A stretch of 26,270 nucleotides of DNA. Source: Parvibaculum sp049303435. Lineage in GTDB: Bacteria; Pseudomonadota; Alphaproteobacteria; Parvibaculales; Parvibaculaceae. The position numbers were made by a program, and so were the translations under genes. A model generated the notes under the pieces. It was not told where the DNA came from. It was given only the letters and a program-made list of their open reading frames with translations, and did no database searches. Numbering within the stretch: position 1 is the stretch's first letter; the number at the start of each line of letters is the position of its first letter. The stretch lies in the NCBI GenBank assembly GCA_049303435.1, contig JBAQNC010000036.1:1-26270 (forward strand), given 5' to 3'. Shown here piece by piece: positions 9,101 through 16,591 of this stretch.

Positions 9101-9172
9101 CCGCGCGATTTTGGACCCTTGAGGCATCCCCTTTTCGGGTGGGCGCCGCAGAATATCGAACGAGAGAGCTAT

Positions 9173-11329
9173 ATGGCCGACAAGAAGAGCGTGCAGGACT
9201 GGGAAGCGTCGGTTGAAAAGCAGACGAAAGGTCGAGGTGTATCCTCGCTTGTCTGGAAGACACCCGAAGGCATCGACGTAAAGCCTCTCTATACGGCCGA
9301 GGATCTGGAGCGTCTTGCCGCCGAGGGCTACGACGCCAATACGATGCCCGGCTTTGCGCCCTTCACACGCGGGCCACAATCGACGATGTATGCCGGGCGT
9401 CCTTGGACCATTCGTCAATATGCCGGTTTCTCTACGGCTGAAGAATCCAACGCCTTCTATCGCCGCAATCTGGTCGGCGGTCAGAAGGGCCTTTCGGTTG
9501 CTTTCGATCTTGCGACCCATCGTGGCTATGACAGCGATCACCCGCGAGTAGTCGGCGATGTGGGCAAGGCCGGTGTGGCCATCGATAGCGTCGAGGATAT
9601 GAAAATCCTGTTCGACCAGATTCCGCTCGACGAGATGTCGGTCTCCATGACGATGAATGGCGCGGTCGTCCCGATCCTGGCCAATTACATTGTTGCTGCC
9701 GAAGAGCAGGGCGTCTCCCAGGATAAGCTTGCAGGAACCATTCAGAACGACATTCTGAAAGAGTTCATGGTCCGAAATACCTATATCTATCCGCCAGCGC
9801 CCTCCATGAGGATCATTGCGGACATTATCGGCTATTGCTCAAAGCATATGCCGAAGTTCAACACAATTTCGATTTCCGGCTACCACATGCAGGAAGCCGG
9901 TGCGACCCAGCTTCAGGAGCTTGCTTTCACAATCGCCGACGGTCGCGAATATGTGCGCGCCGCGTTGAAGGCCGGGCTCGATGTCGATGATTTCGCGCCG
10001 CGTCTTTCATTCTTTTTCGCCATCGGCATGAACTTTTTCATGGAAGTTGCCAAGCTGCGCGCCGCCCGTCTGCTCTGGTCGCGGGTGATGACGGAATTCG
10101 GCGCAAAGGATCCCAAGTCGCTGATGCTGCGCACGCATTGCCAGACGTCCGGCGTTTCGCTGACCGAGCAGGACCCCTATAACAACGTCATCCGCACGAC
10201 GATCGAGGCGCTTGCCGCCGTGCTTGGCGGCACCCAGTCGCTGCATACCAATGCGCTTGATGAAGCGATCGCCCTGCCAACGGAATTTTCTGCCCGTATC
10301 GCGCGCAACACCCAGCTTGTCCTTCAGCATGAAACCGGCGTTACCAATGTCGTCGATCCGCTTGGTGGCTCTTACTACATTGAGAGTCTGACACATGCTC
10401 TGGCGACAGAGGCCTGGAAGTTGATGGAAGAGGTCGAGGAACTCGGCGGCATGACCAAGGCCGTTGAGAGCGGTATGCCCAAGCTTCGCATCGAAGAGGC
10501 CGCGGCGCGCAAGCAGGCCCGTATCGACCGTGGTGAGGAAGTCATCGTCGGTGTCAACAAATACAAGCCTGCCAAGGAAGAGCATCTGGATATTCGCGAC
10601 ATCGATAATGATGAAGTGCGCAAGGCCCAGATTGCGCGTCTGAAGAAGATTCGCGAAACCCGCGATGAAGCAAAATGCCGGGCGGCGCTTGATGCGCTCA
10701 CCGAAGGCGCCAAGGGTGGTGCCAATGTTCTGGCGCTTGCGGTCGACGCTGCGCGTGCCCGCGCCACGGTTGGCGAGATTTCCGATGCTATGGAAAAAGT
10801 TTTCGGTCGCCATCGCGCCGAGATCAAATCCATTTCTGGCGTTTACGGGCAGGCCTATGAGGGAGACGCGGGTTTCATGCAGATACAGAAAGAAATTGAA
10901 GAGTTCGCTGAAGCAGAAGGCCGTCGTCCCCGCATGCTCGTCGTCAAGATGGGGCAGGATGGTCATGACCGCGGCGCCAAGGTGATTGCGACTGCCTTTG
11001 CCGATCTTGGCTTCGACGTCGATGTGGGGCCCTTGTTCCAGACGCCGGAAGAGGCCGCGCGAGACGCCGTCGAGAACGATGTGCATGTCATCGGCATTTC
11101 GTCGCTTGCCGCCGGGCACAAGACCCTTGTGCCTGCGCTGGCCGAAGAACTGAAGCGCCAGGGCGCTGGCGATATCCTTATTATTTGTGGTGGTGTTATC
11201 CCGCAGCAGGATTATGACTTTTTGAAAAAGGCGGGCGCTGCGGCCATATTTGGTCCGGGAACGAACATTCCGGCAGCAGCATCCGATATTCTCCGGCTTA
11301 TCCGTGAAAAAAATTCTGCGTCAGTTTGA
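9173..11329 (+). CDS. scpA: Methylmalonyl-CoA mutase, B12-dependent
   Basis: The enzyme isomerises (R)-methylmalonyl-CoA and succinyl-CoA using adenosylcobalamin, the last step of propionate, odd-chain and branched-chain amino acid breakdown. At 718 residues it is a complete single-chain enzyme, like E. coli Sbm. The catalytic barrel contains TMYAGRPWTIRQYAGFS with Tyr73, then Arg201 and SGYHMQEAGA with His238; these match the active-site Tyr, Arg and His known from the Propionibacterium enzyme. The C-terminal cobalamin domain carries the DGHDRG (DxHxxG) motif with the cobalt-ligating His598, followed by GxSxL-like GISSLAAGH and a GGVIP stretch. The ATG at 9173 follows GAGAGAG; an upstream TTG in frame at 9119 is unlikely. 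The GTPase chaperone gene meaB is 1.7 kb downstream. The symbol could equally be mcm or bhbA. Confidence 0.96.
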   Translation: MADKKSVQDWEASVEKQTKGRGVSSLVWKTPEGIDVKPLYTAEDLERLAAEGYDANTMPGFAPFTRGPQSTMYAGRPWTIRQYAGFSTAEESNAFYRRNLVGGQKGLSVAFDLATHRGYDSDHPRVVGDVGKAGVAIDSVEDMKILFDQIPLDEMSVSMTMNGAVVPILANYIVAAEEQGVSQDKLAGTIQNDILKEFMVRNTYIYPPAPSMRIIADIIGYCSKHMPKFNTISISGYHMQEAGATQLQELAFTIADGREYVRAALKAGLDVDDFAPRLSFFFAIGMNFFMEVAKLRAARLLWSRVMTEFGAKDPKSLMLRTHCQTSGVSLTEQDPYNNVIRTTIEALAAVLGGTQSLHTNALDEAIALPTEFSARIARNTQLVLQHETGVTNVVDPLGGSYYIESLTHALATEAWKLMEEVEELGGMTKAVESGMPKLRIEEAAARKQARIDRGEEVIVGVNKYKPAKEEHLDIRDIDNDEVRKAQIARLKKIRETRDEAKCRAALDALTEGAKGGANVLALAVDAARARATVGEISDAMEKVFGRHRAEIKSISGVYGQAYEGDAGFMQIQKEIEEFAEAEGRRPRMLVVKMGQDGHDRGAKVIATAFADLGFDVDVGPLFQTPEEAARDAVENDVHVIGISSLAAGHKTLVPALAEELKRQGAGDILIICGGVIPQQDYDFLKKAGAAAIFGPGTNIPAAASDILRLIREKNSASV

Positions 11330-11657
11330 AACAGAAACATTTGCTTACTGACGAAATGGACTGAAAAAGTGAGGAAACGTCGCATATTTCTGCGACATTT
11401 TCGCGCTATGTCATCATTTTGTCTTGCAGGGTTAACGGCGACAACCTAAGTCTCGCCACAATGATCGTCCACAAAACGAGACGGTCAGGTCATGGCTGTA
11501 TGTGCTCAACGGTCTCCGAGCGCTCTTGATTCCGGTTTTTGAAAACGTGGAACAATTCAGGCTTGGCCATGCATGCGGCATATCTTGAGGAATTGGTGCT
11601 CAGGCTAGCGCGGCTGCTCTGAATTTGAAAACGCGGTGAGATCTGACGGAGGTGCTT
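11330..11657. other. Intergenic region after methylmalonyl-CoA mutase
   Basis: About 330 bases without a convincing gene. It begins with a weak terminator hairpin (listed separately). An isolated ATCTTGAGGAAT lies near 11582, resembling one half of the tandem repeat upstream of the mutase. The GGAGG at 11648-11652 is the ribosome site of the next small gene. No clear promoter pair is visible. Confidence 0.4.
11379..11401 (+). terminator. Weak hairpin terminator after methylmalonyl-CoA mutase
   Basis: GTCGCA (11379-11384) pairs with TGCGAC (11391-11396) over a six-base loop, followed by ATTTTC. The stem is only 6 bp, so termination may be partial. It lies about 50 bases after the mutase stop. 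Confidence 0.4.
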
Positions 11658-11933
11658 ATGGGCGCCCACGATCATTCTGTGCGTGCAAAGAACGCGCAGC
11701 CTGTTGACGAGTCCAATGTTGACGACGCTCAGCGTTCGCCATCAGCGAACGAAGCCTATTACGTTCTTCTGGCGGAGCGGCTGGAGGCCTTGTTGCTGGA
11801 TATGAAGCAAAATGGCACTCCTGCAAGCGATCCCCTGCTTGTGCGTTTGAGCGACCTGCTGGTTGAAACGCGTCAATTGCTGGGCGGTTCGCGTCAGATC
11901 AACGAAAGCGCGGTGTCAGTTCTGGACCGCTAG
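11658..11933 (+). CDS. Small hypothetical protein, 91 residues
   Basis: I do not recognise a family. The protein is soluble and acidic, with no membrane segment or signal peptide. A polar N-terminus of about 30 residues precedes two amphipathic helices (roughly residues 33-50, YYVLLAERLEALLLDM, and 58-75, LLVRLSDLLVETRQLL) that could pair as a small helical hairpin or dimerise. A good ribosome site, GGAGG, lies five bases before the ATG, which supports it being a real gene. Its last 18 bases overlap the end of the convergent DUF3108 gene. Confidence 0.65.
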   Translation: MGAHDHSVRAKNAQPVDESNVDDAQRSPSANEAYYVLLAERLEALLLDMKQNGTPASDPLLVRLSDLLVETRQLLGGSRQINESAVSVLDR

Positions 11934-12836
11934 GGACAGTTCCTTGTCCGGATTGATATCGACAACCTGACGTTCACTCAGATTTTGTAAACGTAACACG
12001 GCGCTGCCAAGCGGTGTCGTCAATTCAAATCTGATCGGGATATAGACACGGCCTTCATCGAAGGGTGCGAGCCACACTTTCATGTCGTTGTTCTGGCGCA
12101 GCATTTTCGTAAATCGCCGTTTCTTTTCGATGGGCGCGATCGCTTCATATCGGATGCTGCACACAATCGCCTCTACTGGAGTGGCGGCGGAACCTTCGGG
12201 CTTGGCTGCATCGGGTACTGACATCTTTTTCGTGCCTAGATAGGCGAGCTTGAGGTTGAAGCGCCGCCTGCCGTCAAACACCGGTATCGTACGCTTGCAG
12301 GGATTGGTCGCGCCTGACACCGGAACCAGAAATGCGCTTACCGGGTCTTGCGTGTTGAACTGAAGCGCGGGTTTGACGTCTTTCAGATGGTTAGCGTCAT
12401 AGGGCGGTGTGGCGCTCAGATGCGGGACGCGATTCTTGGCATAGGTCATGGTCAGAACCCGCGCGTCATCCTTGGTCTTCGTATCAGAAAAAAAGCGCCT
12501 TGGTTCGACATGCTCGGCGGCGAACATGCCTTCACTCGTCAGCTTGTAGTCGGCCGGATAGAAACGGGCCGCCAATCCTGCCGTCGTCATCTGTGTCGAG
12601 AGATGATAGTCATCACGCTGGATGCGAGCATCGAACTTGCCTTCGACGAACAACAATCCGCCCACATAAATCGTGAAATTGGCCGCTACCTGAGTTGGGG
12701 TCATTGCGGTTGGCGGGCCTTGACGCTCCGCGTTCGCCGGAGAGGTCATACCGGTCAGTGCGGCTGCAAGCGCAAGCGTTCCGAGCGCACAGGCAGCGGA
12801 TTTACGTTTTCCACGGTGCTTGCTCATGTAGGTCAC
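11916..12836 (-). CDS. Exported DUF3108-domain protein
   Basis: The protein has 306 residues. A Sec signal peptide ends at about PANA|E (residue 36), so it should be periplasmic. The rest matches DUF3108: FTIYVGGLLFVEGKFDARI, a YxLSTQMTTAGLAARFYP strand pair, and further beta-strand-rich sequence up to PIRFELTTPLGSAVLRL. Members are conserved in alpha- and other proteobacteria but have no firmly known function; beta-rich envelope proteins of this type are often considered lipid- or cell-wall-related, which is inference. A GTG start at 12836 is preferred because AGGTGA lies seven bases upstream; an ATG at 12827 is the alternative. It sits upstream of, and divergent from, meaB, and close to rpmB, a neighbourhood common in Rhizobiales. 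Confidence 0.8.
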   Translation of the reverse strand: MTYMSKHRGKRKSAACALGTLALAAALTGMTSPANAERQGPPTAMTPTQVAANFTIYVGGLLFVEGKFDARIQRDDYHLSTQMTTAGLAARFYPADYKLTSEGMFAAEHVEPRRFFSDTKTKDDARVLTMTYAKNRVPHLSATPPYDANHLKDVKPALQFNTQDPVSAFLVPVSGATNPCKRTIPVFDGRRRFNLKLAYLGTKKMSVPDAAKPEGSAATPVEAIVCSIRYEAIAPIEKKRRFTKMLRQNNDMKVWLAPFDEGRVYIPIRFELTTPLGSAVLRLQNLSERQVVDINPDKELSLAVQN

Positions 12837-13019
12837 TTGAATTCACCTATTTAGATTAAACGCGTGATCAGCGTCGATTCCGTCTCTCATTTTCATTTAG
12901 GTTCAAATTTTGGCTATGCGGCGATTTTCCGCCTCTGGACGGATATGACCCCAACAAGTATGCAACTTTGTGTGCCAATGGAAAAGGAACAAGAGTGCGA
13001 TGGGGCAGTGGAGGCAGGG

Positions 13020-14021
13020 ATGAGCGGGCGAAGGCTGAACGATCCGGCGGAACTGGCGGTTCGCATCCGGAAGGGTGACCGTACGGCGCTTGCGCGCGGC
13101 ATTACGCTTGTCGAGAGTTCGCGCACCGATCATCAGGCGCAGGCCCAGGCGCTCCTGACCATGCTTCTGCCCGATGCGGGCGGAGCGGTGCGTCTGGGTC
13201 TCTCAGGCGCCCCCGGCGTCGGCAAGTCGACCTTCACAGAGGCTTTTGGTACCTATCTCACAGGGCAGGGGCACAAGGTGGCTGTGCTCGCGGTGGACCC
13301 TTCTTCTTCGCTTTCCGGTGGTTCCATTCTTGGCGACAAGACACGCATGGAGCTTCTGGCGCGTGATCCCAACGCATTTATCCGACCTTCCCCTGCGGGC
13401 CGCACCCTTGGCGGCGTGGCGCGACGCACGCGCGAAGCCATGCTGCTGACCGAGGCGGCAGGCTTTGATGTGGTGCTGATCGAAACGGTGGGCGTCGGCC
13501 AATCGGAAACGGCGGTTGCCGATATGGTGGATATGTTCCTGCTGCTTCTGTCGCCCGGTGGCGGGGACGAATTGCAGGGCATCAAGCGCGGTATTATGGA
13601 ACTTGCTGATCTGGTGGTGGTGAACAAGGCCGATGGCGACCTTGTGCCCGCCGCCAGGCGGGCCGCGATGGAATACAAGGCCGCTCTCCACCTCATGCGC
13701 CCCAAGAGCGCTCACTGGCGGCCCGACGTGCTGCTTGCCTCGGCACTCAAGGGTCAGGGCATTGCGGAGGTCTGGGAGGCGGTCAGCACCTATCACAAGG
13801 CGCTTGGCGAGGTCGGTGAGATTGCCAGCCATCGCGCCACGCAGGCTCAGGCGTGGATGTGGACGGAGATTCGCGAGGGGCTTTTGACCTCGCTCAAGGC
13901 CAATGACGAAGCTTCCCGCCTTATTCCCGTACTTGAAGCCGAGGTGAAGGCCGGGGAAACCACCCCGACGCTCGCGGCCCAGCGGCTGCTTGCGCTGGTT
14001 TTTGGAAAGCCGGTGGGGTGA
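13020..14021 (+). CDS. meaB: Methylmalonyl-CoA mutase-associated GTPase MeaB
   Basis: MeaB (ArgK family, G3E/SIMIBI GTPase) binds methylmalonyl-CoA mutase, gates loading of adenosylcobalamin and protects the enzyme from inactivation. The 333-residue length matches the family. Walker A is GAPGVGKST at residues 63-71, followed by VDPSSSLSGGSILGDKTRM (switch and metal-binding region), ETVGVGQSE (G3) and NKAD (G4). The ATG at 13020 has GGAGG five bases upstream. The frame is open further up (ATG at 12978, GTG at 12864), but those lack ribosome sites and extend beyond the usual N-terminus. Its partner mutase is 1.7 kb upstream on the same strand, but a minus-strand gene lies between, so they cannot share a single simple operon. 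Confidence 0.95.
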   Translation: MSGRRLNDPAELAVRIRKGDRTALARGITLVESSRTDHQAQAQALLTMLLPDAGGAVRLGLSGAPGVGKSTFTEAFGTYLTGQGHKVAVLAVDPSSSLSGGSILGDKTRMELLARDPNAFIRPSPAGRTLGGVARRTREAMLLTEAAGFDVVLIETVGVGQSETAVADMVDMFLLLLSPGGGDELQGIKRGIMELADLVVVNKADGDLVPAARRAAMEYKAALHLMRPKSAHWRPDVLLASALKGQGIAEVWEAVSTYHKALGEVGEIASHRATQAQAWMWTEIREGLLTSLKANDEASRLIPVLEAEVKAGETTPTLAAQRLLALVFGKPVG

Positions 14022-14099
14022 AACGGTTCGGATTCGGCCTCGACTCCGGCAAAAGGCGCGTTTTTTGGCGTCTTGCGGGGTTCTTGGAGCCGCTTTCCC

Positions 14100-14128
14100 T
14101 TGACGGGCTTAAGCCCGCCTTTTATACG
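14100..14128 (+). promoter_or_regulatory. Sigma-70-like promoter of rpmB with palindromic spacer
   Basis: TTGACG (14100-14105) and TATACG (14123-14128) are exactly 17 bases apart. The spacer contains the perfect palindrome GGGCTTAAGCCC (14105-14116 or so). The same bases can fold as CGGGC-TTAA-GCCCG followed by CTTTTAT, a short terminator-like hairpin that could end meaB transcripts. The rpmB leader would be about 85 bases. Confidence 0.6.
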
Positions 14129-14219
14129 TTCGCGCCTGTGCAGGCTCTCGTCGCTTGCCCCATTTATTTGTTTGTCGGTTCATTTGAGCTGACCCAAGCT
14201 GATTGCAAGGAAGTATCCC

Positions 14220-14513
14220 ATGTCGCGTCGTTGCGAACTTACCGGCAAGGCCGTCATGTCTGGCAATAATGTGAGCCATGCAAACCGTCGCACGCGTCGC
14301 CGGTTTCTGCCCAATCTTTGCCAGGTGACGTTGATGAGCGATGTGCTTGGCAGCCAGTTCAGCCTGCGTATTTCGGCCCATGCCCTGCGTTCGGTTGAGC
14401 ATAATGGTGGTCTGGATGCTTTCCTCCTGAAGGCTCGTAAGGATGACCTGTCGCCCCGCGCGCTCAAGCTCAAGAGCAATATCGAGAAAGCCAAGGCAGT
14501 GGTGGCCGCCTGA
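14220..14513 (+). CDS. rpmB: 50S ribosomal protein L28
   Basis: A 97-residue L28 protein of the large ribosomal subunit. The start MSRRCELTGKAVMSGNNVSH and the run ANRRTRRRFLPNL are typical, and the alphaproteobacterial C-terminal extension (ISAHALRSVEHNGGLDAFLL) is present. Only one Cys (Cys5) is found in the N-terminal part, plus Cys34, so a full four-Cys zinc site is not made. AAGGAAG stands seven bases before the ATG. It is transcribed alone, between a promoter and a perfect terminator. Confidence 0.97.
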   Translation: MSRRCELTGKAVMSGNNVSHANRRTRRRFLPNLCQVTLMSDVLGSQFSLRISAHALRSVEHNGGLDAFLLKARKDDLSPRALKLKSNIEKAKAVVAA

Positions 14514-14549
14514 TCTGGCGTCAAATGACTTGTTTTCTGATGATTTTTG

Positions 14550-14580
14550 AAACGGGCGGCCTCAAGGCCGCCCGTTTTGC
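14550..14580 (+). terminator. Strong terminator after rpmB
   Basis: AAACGGGCGGCC pairs perfectly with GGCCGCCCGTTT across a TCAA loop (12 bp), followed by T-rich sequence. It lies 37 bases after the L28 stop. Confidence 0.9.
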
Positions 14581-14635
14581 TTTTCGGCTGCCTTATGCCC
14601 GGATAGAGTCGGCTTCTGTTTTGTAAGGGGTTTCG

Positions 14636-15349
14636 ATGCTGGATAAAGGCGTGGAACGGCGGGGGCCGCCAAAACCGGCAAGCGGCGTGTCGCAGGTGCT
14701 GTCGACTATTGGCCGTCTGGCCCTTCCTGTCGCCGCGTTGTCGAGCTGTTTCGGCCTCATTGCCCAACTATGGTCGACACCGGCGCGCGATTTCCATTTT
14801 CTAATCAAGTTTCACTCCGCGCTCGATCCGATGGATGGTCGATGGCTCAGCTGGGGTGTCGTTCTGGTGCCGCTGGTCTTTTTTATTGTCAATCTGATCA
14901 ACCGTCGATATGGCTCGGCGCTTGCGCTCTGGGCGGTTGTCATCAGCTGGCTGCTGCTTGGCGGGATTCTTTTCTGGGCGGCGGAACAGGGTATGTTGGT
15001 GTCGTTTACCGAGGATGGGGCGATCAAGACGCAGGCGATCAGTTTTGCCGTGGCGCTCCTTGTCGGTGAAATCCTCTGTATCTATTTCTTCGACTGGCTG
15101 CGCGGCATCCCGTGGTGGCAGGCCCCTTTTGTAGGGACATTGATTGCGGGACTTGCCTATACGTTTATCTACCATGTGATCGCCTACAGGCTGGACCACG
15201 ACACGCTTGAGGGCGTCTGGAGCGGCGACATCTGGCCCCGTCTTTTGGCGCTCTCGGCGCTGCAATTGGCGTGGGCGCTTCTACAGCTTCTGCCGACGGC
15301 CGCCTTGCGCGGTCTTATTCGGCCGCTGCCGGGCTATGGGGGAGCGTGA
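14636..15349 (+). CDS. VUT-family (YhhQ-like) membrane protein
   Basis: The protein has 237 residues with six predicted membrane helices (about 25-45, 70-88, 96-115, 134-152, 163-183, 201-222). The pattern matches the VUT family of queuosine precursor transporters: WLSWGVVLVPL then NLINRRYG (family: WLTWGAFTYPVAF, DLTNRRFG), FAVALLVGEILCIYFFDWLRG, PWWQAPFVGTLIAG and a closing HVIAY. It lacks some usual residues, such as Asp in the D-L-T-N motif and the Asp-Thr of helix five. An aligned guess only, since I recalled the family pattern from memory. AAGGGG lies six bases before the ATG. Its last 35 bases overlap the convergent phytase-like gene. Transport of a queuosine precursor or related base is inferred. 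Confidence 0.6.
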   Translation: MLDKGVERRGPPKPASGVSQVLSTIGRLALPVAALSSCFGLIAQLWSTPARDFHFLIKFHSALDPMDGRWLSWGVVLVPLVFFIVNLINRRYGSALALWAVVISWLLLGGILFWAAEQGMLVSFTEDGAIKTQAISFAVALLVGEILCIYFFDWLRGIPWWQAPFVGTLIAGLAYTFIYHVIAYRLDHDTLEGVWSGDIWPRLLALSALQLAWALLQLLPTAALRGLIRPLPGYGGA

Positions 15350-16448
15350 GGGTTCCGAGCGATCCTTCCGCAGGCGCCAGCTTCAGGCGGAACATCATCA
15401 GATAGGTGTGTTGCAGGACGCTGTAGTTATTGTCGGAGATCAGATAGACGAAGATTTGCCCCTTTTCATCCTGACGAACGGCCAGCCCTTCCATATTGTC
15501 GATGGTGTGCTTGTTGTCGGCGCGCAGCAGAAGACGGCCGTCGAGTGTTGCGCCCGGTTTCACGTCGGCTGCGTTGATGAGGCGGAGTTCCATGCCGGGT
15601 CCCGCCAGAATGGAGAAGCTGCGTTCCAACAATAGAAAATCGCCATTGGGCAGGCGCGCGATATCGGTGGGTTTGAACGGCGCGTCGAGTCTGGTCGCCA
15701 GTCGCTCGATCTTGCGTCCCTCTATGAGGAAGGCTTTGCGATTGCCTTTTGCATTGCGCGCATCTTCTGTGAGCGCGAGCAGGCGCTGATCATCGCCGCC
15801 GGTTTCAGGCCCGATCAGCGTCAGAGCTTCGATGCCGCTATTAGCAGGCATCTGGCCAAGGCGGCGTTCTGTGATGATCTGTTTTGGCAGGGCGTCGAAG
15901 CCGTTTGCGCCCAGGTCATAGCGCCATATCCGATGGAAATGTTCAAAACTCACATAGGCTTCGCCCTTGGTCGGGTCGCCGCCCGTTGTCGTCAGCCCTT
16001 CGGCGTCGCCATAGGGCTTTTTCAGGATCGGCTTGCCCTTGAGGTTCAGCATCGGCGCGATCACGCCGTTGCCCAGACCCGATAGTCGGCCTTTTTCGTC
16101 ATAGAGGATTTCGGCGCTCAGCCAATGGGCTTCGTCGGAAATGGCGAGCAGTCGCGATCCGTCTGTGCTCACTTCCAATGCCGACCAGCCGCCAAATTTC
16201 TTATTGTCCGATGTGAGCTCGATGCCGCCAGCCCATTCAAGCTCGCCAGCGCTCAGATCATTGCGATTGTTCGGGTCCCAGCGGATGGGTTGTGCATCAA
16301 GCGTGATGGGCTGGCTTTTGTCGCCAGCGGAATTTACGTCTGATGGTGGTGCTGCCAGCGCAAGCGTGGCCGATAGCGCTGTAACGACAAAGACGAGAAG
16401 AACGCGCGTTCTACCGCTCAAAAGCTGACGAATTTTACGCCACTCCAT
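15315..16448 (-). CDS. Exported esterase-like activity of phytase family protein
   Basis: The protein has 377 residues with a signal peptide (hydrophobic VLLVFVVTALSATLALA, cleavage near residue 32), so it is periplasmic or secreted. The mature domain is the Phytase-like beta-propeller family: GGWSALEVSTDGSRLLAISDEAHW, GDAEGLTTTGGD, SGIEALTLI, LARLPNGDFLLLERSF and a DNMEGLAV stretch. The repeated E-A/G-L triads with acidic residues are typical of calcium-dependent propellers. Substrate is unknown; esterase or phosphatase activity is only suggested by the family name. A GGGAGG ribosome site precedes the ATG, and a strong hairpin lies just upstream of it. It follows cobT on the same strand after 143 bases, an arrangement common in Rhizobiales. 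Confidence 0.85.
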   Translation of the reverse strand: MEWRKIRQLLSGRTRVLLVFVVTALSATLALAAPPSDVNSAGDKSQPITLDAQPIRWDPNNRNDLSAGELEWAGGIELTSDNKKFGGWSALEVSTDGSRLLAISDEAHWLSAEILYDEKGRLSGLGNGVIAPMLNLKGKPILKKPYGDAEGLTTTGGDPTKGEAYVSFEHFHRIWRYDLGANGFDALPKQIITERRLGQMPANSGIEALTLIGPETGGDDQRLLALTEDARNAKGNRKAFLIEGRKIERLATRLDAPFKPTDIARLPNGDFLLLERSFSILAGPGMELRLINAADVKPGATLDGRLLLRADNKHTIDNMEGLAVRQDEKGQIFVYLISDNNYSVLQHTYLMMFRLKLAPAEGSLGTLTLPHSPAAAE

Positions 16449-16458
16449 TCATACCTCC

Positions 16459-16485
16459 CACAGGACGGATTTTGCTCCGTCCGTG
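16459..16485 (-). other. Leader hairpin next to ribosome site of the phytase-like gene
   Basis: On the minus strand, CACGGACGGA pairs with TCCGTCCGTG-type sequence: a 7-bp perfect core (GGACGGA/TCCGTCC, six-base loop) extended by three further pairs past a single bulged A. It ends directly at the GGGAGG ribosome site. It could be a cobT terminator lacking a U-run, or a translation-control hairpin. Confidence 0.4.
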
Positions 16486-16591
16486 GTTTTCTTGCCCATC
16501 GTGTTCAATGCGGCGATATCGCACCCCCACGGCCCCGCGCATCATATCGCCCCGCAAACCGATCACAAGTGTCTGGAAAGCAGAATAGTGT

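Larger units (their letters stand above)
8825..9172. other. Divergent intergenic region, lipoprotein / methylmalonyl-CoA mutase
   Basis: About 350 bases with no convincing gene. It must hold the promoters of both flanking genes. A tandem repeat, ATCTTGA at 8958-8964 and again at 8968-8974 (10-base period), lies in its left half. A candidate mutase promoter lies in the right half and is listed separately. I see no cobalamin riboswitch core here. Confidence 0.5.

Noticed and set aside
8825..9172. Possible cobalamin riboswitch before the mutase.
   Set aside because: I saw no B12-box-like core or the matching helices; only a normal promoter and a tandem repeat.
8825..9541. Long extension of the lipoprotein frame upstream through the mutase gene.
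   Set aside because: The lipoprotein signal peptide begins at 8824, and the extension runs antisense through the well-supported mutase start.
10007..11119. 370-residue open frame antisense to the mutase.
   Set aside because: It lies entirely opposite a clear enzyme gene and has no recognisable domain.
11547..11570. EcfG-type stress promoter (GGAAC) before the 91-residue gene.
   Set aside because: GGAAC is present but no CGTT follows at the needed distance.
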